This document shows positions 10,401-16,254 of a stretch of DNA of 64,000 nt, piece after piece. Location: assembly GCF_018598185.1 (NCBI RefSeq), contig NZ_JAHESC010000020.1, positions 1 through 64,000 on the forward strand, in the 5' to 3' direction. The stretch comes from Dawidia soli. Lineage in GTDB: Bacteria > Bacteroidota > Bacteroidia > Cytophagales > Cyclobacteriaceae. The notes below the pieces were generated by a model. The model saw only the letters and a list, made by a program, of their open reading frames with translations. It was not told the DNA's origin and did not search any database. How positions within the stretch are numbered: position 1 is the first letter of the stretch; every line of letters starts with the position of its first letter. Both the position numbers and the translations under genes were made by a program.

Positions 10401-10983
10401 GCAGACCGCCCCCCTGAACGGTCTGCAAGCAACGGATATCAATAACGACGGTCACGCGGATCTGTTGGGCATCGGCAACTGCTATGCCGTCGATCCTTTG
10501 GTGGGGCACTACGATGCCGGCATCGGTCTCTGCCTGCTGGGCGACGGGCGCGGCGGATTTTGCGCGGTGTCCACAACGCGTTCGGGATTCTTTGTGAACC
10601 GTGATGCCAAGAGCCTGGCGTTGCTGGCAGGCATAAACGGCACATCGCATTGGCTGGCCACGGCGAACCAGGACAGCCTGCGCGTCTTTACACGAACGGC
10701 CGCGCCGACCGGGTGGATCATGCCTGCGTCGCTCGATGTGGCGGTTGAATTTGCGTGGCCTTCGGGTAAACGCCAGCGGCAGGAGCTATACCATGGCAGC
10801 GGCTACCTGTCGGCGTCGACGCGCCAGGTGCCTGTGCCGGCCGGCGTAACGTCGGTCACACTTACCAATAGCCAGGGCGTGACCAGAAGTGTCTGGCGGA
10901 CGCCGGGCATTACCGAGGTTTCGCAGCGGCGCGGTCGCGTGCCTCGAGCCGCTTCCGGATGCGGCTCAGCGAAGGGTTCTTGA
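7411..10983 (+). CDS. FG-GAP/VCBS repeat lipoprotein with ASPIC/UnbV domain
   Basis: This is a large exported protein of about 1190 residues. From the ATG at 7411 it begins MRRQVYTIACLAMAAAISC, a lipoprotein signal peptide; a GTG three codons earlier (7402) is an alternative. Many Asp-rich FG-GAP/VCBS beta-propeller repeats (for example GDFNNDGLSDVFLAG, DIDQDGWQDVYIS) fill about residues 40-500, each with a calcium-loop-like DxDxDG pattern. An ASPIC/UnbV domain follows at about 508-595 (RLKGPVANRDGVGARVTLYQ), then a second propeller set and a short tail. Proteins of this build commonly follow susCD pairs in Bacteroidota; their role is unproven but probably surface ligand binding. The last 74 nt overlap the convergent Crp/Fnr gene, so the final residues (about RRGRVPRAASGCGSAKGS) are read antisense to that gene and look like an extension. 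Confidence 0.92.
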   Translation: MRRQVYTIACLAMAAAISCRQPARFELLLATYTGIDFENRLTENDTLNVLTFEYIYNGGGVGIGDFNNDGLSDVFLAGNMVSSRLYLNDGSLRFRDVTIASGITTRSWCTGVAVVDIDQDGWQDVYISTVHPDPKRSSPNLLFHNKGPDARGIPIFEEVAARAGLADHSYCTQAAFLDYDGDGDLDLYLLTNALENYTRNAPIGQRTDGGGKSVDKLYRNDGTPGALPRFTDVSAAAGILTEGWGLGIVVSDVNLDGRPDIYVANDFLSNDHLYTNNGDGTFTNTIAAALRHQEYNGMGADIGDINNDGLQDILVVDMMPEDNLRQKTMFSATGYDRFQQNIRMRYQPQYVRNVLQLNNGNGTYSDIGYLAGVYATDWSWSALLADLDNDSRQDMLITNGYRKDITNLDFTAYSKEASKFGTDAIRLQHALKAVEALEGVPKPDLLFHNEGGLRFANASQAWGMTQEAYGNGAAYADLDNDGDLDLVVNNINEKAFIYQNTSVDRDAAHHHYLRVRLKGPVANRDGVGARVTLYQHAQQQVREYAPQRGYQSTVEPYLHFGLGGATVVDTVHVWWPGGYEQVLTAVPANQVLTLDIQNAVPVKPLPDKKIVRLFREMSASLRLQYRHEEDNYIDFKATPTLPMQYSQAGPALAVGDVDGDGLDDVILCGAARRAARIFRQQRDGTFRPDSLPGKGNEDAGLLLFDADGDGDNDLYCVSGSTEFSAGHALYQDRFYRNEGGMLRADTTALPREASSGSCVVASDFDRDGDLDLFVGGRIVPRQYPSAPESFVLQNNGKGIFTNITGAVAPALKQAGMVTGALWTDFDNDGWTDLAVVGEWMPITFYRNDNGRALAPVFAEAPGWWNSITGGDFDHDGDTDYIAGNVGLNTLFRASAQEPVSVYAKDFDGSGSFDPLMSRYINGTEHLIHPRETLTDQIVRYKRKLTRYSLYGAATRADLLPAEELEGALVYQATTLTSSYIENLGGGRFGIRPLPVEAQTAPLNGLQATDINNDGHADLLGIGNCYAVDPLVGHYDAGIGLCLLGDGRGGFCAVSTTRSGFFVNRDAKSLALLAGINGTSHWLATANQDSLRVFTRTAAPTGWIMPASLDVAVEFAWPSGKRQRQELYHGSGYLSASTRQVPVPAGVTSVTLTNSQGVTRSVWRTPGITEVSQRRGRVPRAASGCGSAKGS

Positions 10984-11524
10984 TGTTGAGGTACGATGAG
11001 ATGTGGTAGAGCGGTATGCGTTCCACCAACTGGGGGTGGTTCTGCACCAGCTTGACATAACGATCTTCTACAGAGCTGAAGAGCTGGTCTTCGATGCTCG
11101 ACTGGGAATATTCAAAAAACAATTCGGCGATCTGACGGCCAAAACGCTCCCACGGTTTGTAGGTGCTATAGAGGTAGTTCAGGTCGTGGTGCTGTATGGA
11201 GATGATCTCCGAATCTTCCAGGGCCTGAATAAAGTAATAGCAGGGCATGCGGTGCAGAAAGCTGCGGAAGGAAACGATGAACTGGTTCTCGGAAAAGAAA
11301 AACACATTGCGTTCTTCCTGCGTCTTAGCATCGATATAGTATATGCGAAAGATGCCCTTGATGACCAGCCCCAGGTCGGAGCAGACGATATTCTGCATGT
11401 TGAAAAAATCACCTTTGCCGATCTTGCGGGTTTTCCAAAGAGGCAAGCTCACTGCGATGTCGTTCGCGGTGAGCTCGGAAAAAGCCGTTAGCCGTTCGGT
11501 AAGATACGCTTTGTTCTGATCCAT
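10910..11524 (-). CDS. Crp/Fnr-family transcriptional regulator
   Basis: The protein has 204 residues from the ATG at 11524 (MDQNKAYLTERL); an upstream in-frame ATG at 11563 would lie inside the predicted promoter and is rejected. Residues about 15-120 form a cyclic-nucleotide-binding-like beta roll (FFNMQNIVCSDLGLVIKGIF, ENQFIVSFRSFL). A long dimer helix follows and a winged-helix region near 165-200 (IPLYHISSYLNIKNPSLSRI). It lacks the FNR cysteine cluster and the cAMP-binding Arg/Ser pair is not evident, so the ligand is unknown. A dyad of 12-bp arms at 11531-11560 sits directly in front of the gene and suggests autoregulation. Its 3' end overlaps the end of the UnbV gene by 74 nt. Confidence 0.9.
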   Translation of the reverse strand: MDQNKAYLTERLTAFSELTANDIAVSLPLWKTRKIGKGDFFNMQNIVCSDLGLVIKGIFRIYYIDAKTQEERNVFFFSENQFIVSFRSFLHRMPCYYFIQALEDSEIISIQHHDLNYLYSTYKPWERFGRQIAELFFEYSQSSIEDQLFSSVEDRYVKLVQNHPQLVERIPLYHISSYLNIKNPSLSRIRKRLEARDRAAAKPR

Positions 11525-11530
11525 GTTTGC

Positions 11531-11568
11531 TGTCGTATCCGCAAGCTGGCGGATGCGACACAAAGATA
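11531..11568 (-). promoter_or_regulatory. Promoter -7 element and 12-bp-arm dyad in front of the Crp/Fnr gene
   Basis: On the minus strand TATCTTTG (11568-11561) matches the -7 consensus TAnnTTTG exactly. It is followed at once by an inverted repeat with 12-bp arms (11531-11542 and 11549-11560, one mismatch, 6-nt spacer) whose outer ends read TGTCG and CGACA. The dyad covers the predicted transcription start and ends 6 nt before the start codon, a good place for a repressor. No clear -33 TTG is visible. Confidence 0.5.
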
Positions 11569-11605
11569 AGCCGGCGCTTGGAATCTGGTAGTATGCCGGC
11601 GGCGT

Positions 11606-12052
11606 TTAGGCGAGCAGCTCGGCTTCCAGCGTGATCTCCATGTTGTTTTGGTACGCTTTGCTTACGGGGCAGTTGACTTTTGCGTCCTGCGTGATCTCGT
11701 TAAACCGTTCTGGGGTGATGCCCGGTACCCGGGCCTTGAGCTTTAACGCAGATTGGGTAATGGCCACAATTTTCGGGTCGAGCGTCACGCTGCATTGTGT
11801 TTCCAGCGTGGTGGGGTTGAACCCGGCAGTCGACAGCAGCAGGTTCAGCTTCATGGTAAAACATCCGGCGTGGGCCGCGGCCATTAATTCCTCGGGGTTG
11901 GTGGACGGCTGGCCGTTGTATTTCAGAACACCGTTCTCGAAGCGGCTGGCAACGGAATAGGATGTTTTGTTCAGGACGGCGCTTTCGGTAGAGATCTGGC
12001 CTTGGCCTTCTTTGATGTTGCCGTTCCAAACGGCGGTAGCAGTACGTTTCAT
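11606..12052 (-). CDS. OsmC-family peroxiredoxin (organic hydroperoxide resistance type)
   Basis: The protein has 148 residues from the ATG at 12052 (MKRTATAVWNGN). It is cytoplasmic and reduces organic hydroperoxides with two conserved cysteines, both present here: C64 in AAAHAGCFTMKLN and C128 in DAKVNCPVSKAYQ. The length and the PEELMAAAHAGCF motif match the OsmC subgroup rather than Ohr. It lies downstream of, and in the same orientation as, a region holding two dyads (12072-12087 and 12116-12133), next to the Crp/Fnr gene. One of those dyads shares its outer half-sites with the regulator's own upstream dyad, so joint control is likely. Confidence 0.95.
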   Translation of the reverse strand: MKRTATAVWNGNIKEGQGQISTESAVLNKTSYSVASRFENGVLKYNGQPSTNPEELMAAAHAGCFTMKLNLLLSTAGFNPTTLETQCSVTLDPKIVAITQSALKLKARVPGITPERFNEITQDAKVNCPVSKAYQNNMEITLEAELLA

Positions 12053-12071
12053 ATTTGATTTGTTAAGTCGT

Positions 12072-12095
12072 TGTCGTATTGACGACACAAACATG
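12072..12095 (-). promoter_or_regulatory. osmC promoter -7 element with overlapping operator-like dyad
   Basis: On the minus strand CATGTTTG (12095-12088) is one base from the TAnnTTTG consensus and is followed directly by the dyad TGTCGT-4 nt-ACGACA (12087-12072). The same arrangement, TTTGTGTCG leading into a CGACA half-site, occurs in front of the Crp/Fnr gene. Confidence 0.45.
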
Positions 12096-12115
12096 CCGGA
12101 TTACCGCCACAAGAA

Positions 12116-12133
12116 TTTTCACCTGGGTGAAAA
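12116..12133. promoter_or_regulatory. 18-bp near-perfect palindrome upstream of osmC
   Basis: TTTTCACC and GGTGAAAA flank a 2-nt centre. The geometry resembles Crp/Fnr-superfamily sites (TTTCAC, 6 nt, GTGAAA). It overlaps the place where the osmC -33 element should lie. Confidence 0.45.
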
Positions 12134-12148
12134 AAGCAAAAAAAGTTA

Positions 12149-12289
12149 CTGTTTGCCGGTGAACAAGGGGTTCTCCCGCGCGAAGCCGCCGCCATCGAAG
12201 CTGATCACATAGTCGGAGCTGAAATGCGTGCTTTTGCGGTAGTAGTCTGTTGTAATGATCTGAGCACCTGATTGTAAGGCCGCGTCGAT
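12149..12289 (-). pseudogene. 3' relic of a Ca2+-dependent phosphoinositide-type phospholipase C gene
   Basis: About 46 codons on the minus strand, ending at a stop codon at 12146, read DAALQSGAQIITTDYYRKST then HFSSDYVISFDGG. I recognise this from memory as the C-terminal end of Ca2+-dependent phosphatidylinositol-phospholipase-C-like proteins (SGAQIISTDYY, a Phe/Ser-rich strand, then GG and an Arg-x-Asn-Pro ending, here FARENP). The intact family is several hundred residues long, so the rest is gone. Homology stops abruptly near 12289, where an unrelated relic on the other strand begins. No start codon or signal peptide lies upstream in frame, so it is not a working gene. Confidence 0.6.
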
Positions 12290-12292
12290 TGA

Positions 12293-12400
12293 TCGGAGGC
12301 GAATCACCGGACCATACAGGGCATTGTGCTGGTATGGCTGGCGTTGTTTTTCCTGATCGTGCTGATGCCGGTCTGGAAACGGTTCAACACGCCGTGGTAA
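12293..12400 (+). pseudogene. 3' relic of an unidentified membrane-protein gene
   Basis: After an in-frame stop at 12290-12292 the plus strand reads SEANHRTIQGIVLVWLALFF and then LIVLMPVWKRFNTPW before a stop at 12398-12400. One strongly hydrophobic helix with a basic, proline-containing end looks like the last transmembrane segment of a larger transporter-like protein. There is no start codon and no room for an N-terminal part. The parent family is not recognised. It abuts the phospholipase relic on the opposite strand within a few bases, which marks a deletion or inversion junction. Confidence 0.4.
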
Positions 12401-12484
12401 AAATCGGTGATTCTTAAAGAAATAGTACATTTATATTCGTAGCGATATGGTTTTTGTATCTTTAGTATAAACTATATCGTACTG

Positions 12485-12991
12485 ATGATCTATCGATGTG
12501 TGTTAAAGTCAGCGATGTTCCTGGTCGTTACCGGGCTGTGCGCTGCGTGTGCGTCGTCGTCTAAATACCAGGTTGTCACGGCTAAGACGTACGCTGAGGC
12601 GGCGAATCGGCCCATACAAAGTAGACTTTTTCTGGTGGATGCGCAGAAATTGCCTGACGCTACGCTGATCAACCACGTCAATAAAGGCCACTGGGAGCAA
12701 TTCAATGCTAAGATCGGTCAGGTAAAAGACGGCCCCACCCGGGTGATGCTGCAATGTATCCGGCTGTTAAACGAAAAAAAATACCTGGCCTCTTATCAGA
12801 TGCTGGTAAACATTCCTGACGACTGGCAGGACTGTCAGGCGCTGATCCTGAAAACAGACTGCCTTTACAAGCTCAAGGCCGACTCGGTAGATGTTCGTGC
12901 CCGCTATCAGCAGGCGTTTGACTGTACGTCGAACGAGACGATAAAAGCAATCGCCAAAACCCGTTTTCGCTTTGTGAACTATGAACGTTAA
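12485..12991 (+). CDS. Hypothetical lipoprotein
   Basis: This 168-residue protein has a lipoprotein signal: MFLVVTGLCAAC ends in a lipobox cysteine, followed by a Ser-rich linker. An ATG at 12515 would shorten the N-terminus and still leave a good signal. The mature part is alpha-helical, with YLASYQMLVNIPDDWQDCQA and later helices resembling tetratricopeptide-like repeats; three further cysteines are present. I do not recognise a family. It overlaps the next lipoprotein gene by 11 nt, so the two are translated from one message and may form a complex at the membrane. It lies beside a gene-relic junction, which suggests a plastic stretch of chromosome. Confidence 0.75.
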   Translation: MIYRCVLKSAMFLVVTGLCAACASSSKYQVVTAKTYAEAANRPIQSRLFLVDAQKLPDATLINHVNKGHWEQFNAKIGQVKDGPTRVMLQCIRLLNEKKYLASYQMLVNIPDDWQDCQALILKTDCLYKLKADSVDVRARYQQAFDCTSNETIKAIAKTRFRFVNYER

Positions 12992-13736
12992 GGTATCACT
13001 ATCATGGGTTGTCCTGACCGCGGTGGTCCTGGGTGTAACATCCTGTGGTTCTACCGCCAGCTTCTACACCGACGTTACCCGTCGGAAAACCAGCTTACAA
13101 TACCTGCACGATACGCCCCCAAGTCGACAGGTGTCTGCGTGCCAGGTGCAGGTCGCGAAGCCGGTCGTAACAGATCCATCGTTTATCCGGCCAGGATCCG
13201 TCCGCACGGCACGTTCGTACATCGTTCCGGTGATCGTGTATACCGAATGGGGGAGTCAATTTGATTACAGGCTAGGCAGTGCTTCGATTCAGCAGGATGT
13301 CGCTTCGTTTGTCCAATCGGCGCTGATCACCGAAAGCGCGCGCAGCGGGATCTTTACCGCGGACAGTGTCCGTACGACAGGCGATCTGGTGCTGGAGATC
13401 GAAATCGACAGCGTCGGCGCCCTGGGGCAATATTTTAAGAAGGGATATTTTATCTATCTGTTTTTTGCCTATGCGTACGATCAGAAGGAAGGGATTGCAG
13501 GTTCCATGGCCTACGCGCGGTGTCGTTACCGCCTGCGGAAAGGTGATACGATCCTGATCGATGACGTTGTTGAGAGCCAACACGCTCCGCAAACGCCGGA
13601 TCGGGTTTACAGCTCGCCGAAATTACTGCGCGCCGATTTCAACTCCGCACTGATAGAGGCCTTGTCCCTGTCGCTCAAGGACAATATTGAAAAGATCGTA
13701 CAGGAAGTGAACGGCTATTGTCGTTTTACACCCTGA
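12981..13736 (+). CDS. Hypothetical lipoprotein
   Basis: This 251-residue protein has the lipoprotein signal LTAVVLGVTSC. The mature part has a mixed alpha/beta pattern: VPVIVYTEWGSQFDYRLGSA, then a helix (VASFVQSALITESARSGIF), then strands LVLEIEIDSVGAL and ARCRYRLRKGDTILIDDVVE. This order (small strand-helix unit, 'extra residue of transport' style strands, final amphipathic helix) recalls ABC-type auxiliary lipoproteins, but the match is loose and I assign no function. It overlaps the preceding lipoprotein gene and ends 19 nt before the convergent penicillin-binding protein gene, with no obvious terminator between. Confidence 0.75.
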   Translation: MNVKVSLSWVVLTAVVLGVTSCGSTASFYTDVTRRKTSLQYLHDTPPSRQVSACQVQVAKPVVTDPSFIRPGSVRTARSYIVPVIVYTEWGSQFDYRLGSASIQQDVASFVQSALITESARSGIFTADSVRTTGDLVLEIEIDSVGALGQYFKKGYFIYLFFAYAYDQKEGIAGSMAYARCRYRLRKGDTILIDDVVESQHAPQTPDRVYSSPKLLRADFNSALIEALSLSLKDNIEKIVQEVNGYCRFTP

Positions 13737-13755
13737 TGCGCGCTGTTTCCGGAAA

Positions 13756-16062
13756 TCAAAACGTTTCTTCACCTTCTGCCGAAGCCGAATACTGGCCGCA
13801 ATCCAGTTCGGTGTCCAGCTTTTGCGATGGTCTGCGGAACGGTCCTTTGTCATAACCATCGTTACGGTCGCGGTATACCAGGGTCATATACTTGTCCCAG
13901 ATGGGGCGTGCGGTGCGCGTGCCGGAACCAAAGCTCCAGGACGGGAAGTGAATGTTACGCTCGTCGCCGCCCACCCATACGCCGGTGACCAGGTTATGGG
14001 TGATGCCCATGTACCAGCCGTCGGAGGCATTGTCGGTCGTGCCCGTTTTTCCGCCGATCTCGTTGTTGTCTTTCAAATCGTAGCTGAGTCCTTCCGAGGT
14101 ACCGCCGGCTTCTTCTACGCCGCCGCGCAGCATGTAGATCATTTTATAGGCTGTCAGCTCGTCCATTACCTGGCGCGTTTTGGGTGTGAAGTTCTCCAGC
14201 ACGTTGCCGTTCTTGTCTTCAATGCGCGTGATATAGTATGGCTGCGTGTAGATGCCGAGGTTGACGAAGCTGCAATATGCGGCGACCATCTCGTACAGCG
14301 TCACATCGCTGGTGCCGAGGCAAAGCGCGGGGACGGCGTCCAGCTTGCTCGTGATGCCGAGTCGCTGGGCAAACGATACGACGTTTTGCGGTGTGACCTT
14401 TTGCATGACCTGCGCGGTAATGGAGTTCAGCGACAGCGCCATGGCCCGGCGCATCGTCACCATCTCGCCGGAGCCCTGGGAGCCCGAGGAGTTGGGGGGC
14501 GTCCAGGTGGAGCCGTCGGGCAGGCGGATCGTGGGAGATATATCGGCAAATTCCTGGCATGGGCTATAGCCGGCTTCGATGGCGGTGCCGTACACAAACG
14601 GTTTGAAGGTAGAGCCAGGTTGCCGGGTGCCCTGCCGTACGTGGTCGTACTTGAAGTATTTGTGCGAGATGCCGCCCACCCATGCTTTGATGGCGCCCGT
14701 GCGCGGGTCCATCGACAGGAGGCCGGTCTGTAAGAACCGGTTGTAGTACGCCAGCGAGTCCATGGAGCTGAAGAGCGTATCGCGCTCGCCGCGGTAGGTA
14801 AAGATGGTCATCGGCTTTTTGGCGCGGAGCAAGATGCCGACGGAATCGGAGTCGGCGCCGTAGCGTTTCACCAGGTTGCGATAGGCGTCGGTGCGTTTGA
14901 TCTTGGCATCGAGGTAGCCCTTTATTTCCTGACCCGTGCGCGGGTCTACCCAGGGGTTGAGGCCGCGTTGGCGCCACTCGCGGTTAAATTGTTGTTGCAG
15001 GGTGGCCATGTGGTTGGCGACCGCGTCTTCGGCATCGCGCTGCAGGCGGCTGTCGATGGTGGTATAGATCTTTAGCCCGGCATCGCGCAGATCGTAGCCG
15101 TGCTCGGTGCACCACTTGTTGAGCTCGCGTTGGATGACGTTTCGGAAATAGGTGGCCATGCCTTTGTTTTGGTTTTGCACCGAGTAGTTCAATCCAAGGG
15201 GTAGCGCTTTCAGCGAGTCGTATGTTACGCGTGAAATGTGACCGTATTCCATTACTTTATGAAGTACCTCATTTCGCTTTTTCAAAGACCGTTCAGCATA
15301 AAAATGAGGATTGAAGTAACTGGGGTTCTGACACATCCCGATCAGCACGGCCGCCTCCTGCCAGGTAAGCATGGAGGGCGGTTTATTGAAGTAAGTCTCG
15401 CTCGCGACCTTAATGCCGTACGCGTTGCTGCCGAACTCGACGGTGTTCAGGTACATCGTCAAGATTTCGTCTTTGGTATAATTGCGTTCGATCTGAATGG
15501 CAATGATCAGTTCTTTTGTTTTTTGAATAAGACGCTGAGGCAGCTTTCCCAGGTCTGCAGCCGGTCCGTCGAGCTCCAGCGTATACAGGTTCTTGCCCAG
15601 TTGTTGTGTCAGTGTACTGCCGCCACCCTGATATGTAAACGTCAACGCCCCGAGAATTATCCGTAGATAAGCCCGTGCGTCGATGCCAGAATGATCACGA
15701 AAACGACGGTCTTCCGAGTCAAGAAGGGTCTGGACCAGAGCTGGCGAAAGCTGTTCGTATGAAACCTGGCTTCTGTTATAGCGAAAGTAACGTCCCAGTG
15801 AAACACCATCGGCGGAGATGACCTCTGACGAGAGGTCATTTGTTGGATTTTCAATGGCCCGCAGGCTGGGCATCCCTCCAAAAAGGCCAAACAGGTTGAT
15901 GCTGACCACATAAAAAAACAAAGGTGTCACCACGACAAAGCTCAGGAGCAGGATCCAGACGGCTTTTGTGAGTTTCTTAAACCAGGAGCGTTGAAAGCTA
16001 AGGGCGCGGAGCGCTCTGTGCGCAAAGTTCCGCGGCGGGGCATTACGGGTAGGTTGTACCAT
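13756..16062 (-). CDS. Bifunctional class A penicillin-binding protein (PBP1A type)
   Basis: This 768-residue inner-membrane enzyme polymerises and cross-links peptidoglycan. There is a short cytoplasmic tail and a transmembrane helix at about 34-55. The GT51 transglycosylase domain carries the catalytic Glu117 (LLDSEDRRFRDHSGID) and the motif GGGSTLTQQLGKNLY. The transpeptidase domain has all three motifs: S484-x-x-K487 in GSTFKPFVYG, the SLNS of MALSLNSITAQ, and GGKTGTTDNASDGWY. Length is normal. It is transcribed away from the FtsX permease gene at 16255 and converges on the lipoprotein pair. It complements the septal enzyme FtsI encoded near 47 kb. Confidence 0.95.
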   Translation of the reverse strand: MVQPTRNAPPRNFAHRALRALSFQRSWFKKLTKAVWILLLSFVVVTPLFFYVVSINLFGLFGGMPSLRAIENPTNDLSSEVISADGVSLGRYFRYNRSQVSYEQLSPALVQTLLDSEDRRFRDHSGIDARAYLRIILGALTFTYQGGGSTLTQQLGKNLYTLELDGPAADLGKLPQRLIQKTKELIIAIQIERNYTKDEILTMYLNTVEFGSNAYGIKVASETYFNKPPSMLTWQEAAVLIGMCQNPSYFNPHFYAERSLKKRNEVLHKVMEYGHISRVTYDSLKALPLGLNYSVQNQNKGMATYFRNVIQRELNKWCTEHGYDLRDAGLKIYTTIDSRLQRDAEDAVANHMATLQQQFNREWRQRGLNPWVDPRTGQEIKGYLDAKIKRTDAYRNLVKRYGADSDSVGILLRAKKPMTIFTYRGERDTLFSSMDSLAYYNRFLQTGLLSMDPRTGAIKAWVGGISHKYFKYDHVRQGTRQPGSTFKPFVYGTAIEAGYSPCQEFADISPTIRLPDGSTWTPPNSSGSQGSGEMVTMRRAMALSLNSITAQVMQKVTPQNVVSFAQRLGITSKLDAVPALCLGTSDVTLYEMVAAYCSFVNLGIYTQPYYITRIEDKNGNVLENFTPKTRQVMDELTAYKMIYMLRGGVEEAGGTSEGLSYDLKDNNEIGGKTGTTDNASDGWYMGITHNLVTGVWVGGDERNIHFPSWSFGSGTRTARPIWDKYMTLVYRDRNDGYDKGPFRRPSQKLDTELDCGQYSASAEGEETF

Positions 16063-16254
16063 ACATACTGTAGGAGGTCTAAATATAGCGAACTTAGCGG
16101 TTTGTTGTATATTAATGTTAGATTACTACTATCCGCCAGCGAACACTTTCGTCCGACGGTGGGCGCCCGCCGGTGTATAACAGCCTCTAGCCGCTCCGTA
16201 GGGCGGTTTATTCGTGGCGTGAATATTGGGTAGCGAGATAAGACTTTAGAGCCT

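Noticed and set aside
12146-12430. Open frame of 94 codons on the minus strand as a gene
   Set aside because: Only the last 46 codons resemble a protein family. The first 48 are antisense to the membrane-protein relic and have no signal or start context, so I call a relic and not a gene.
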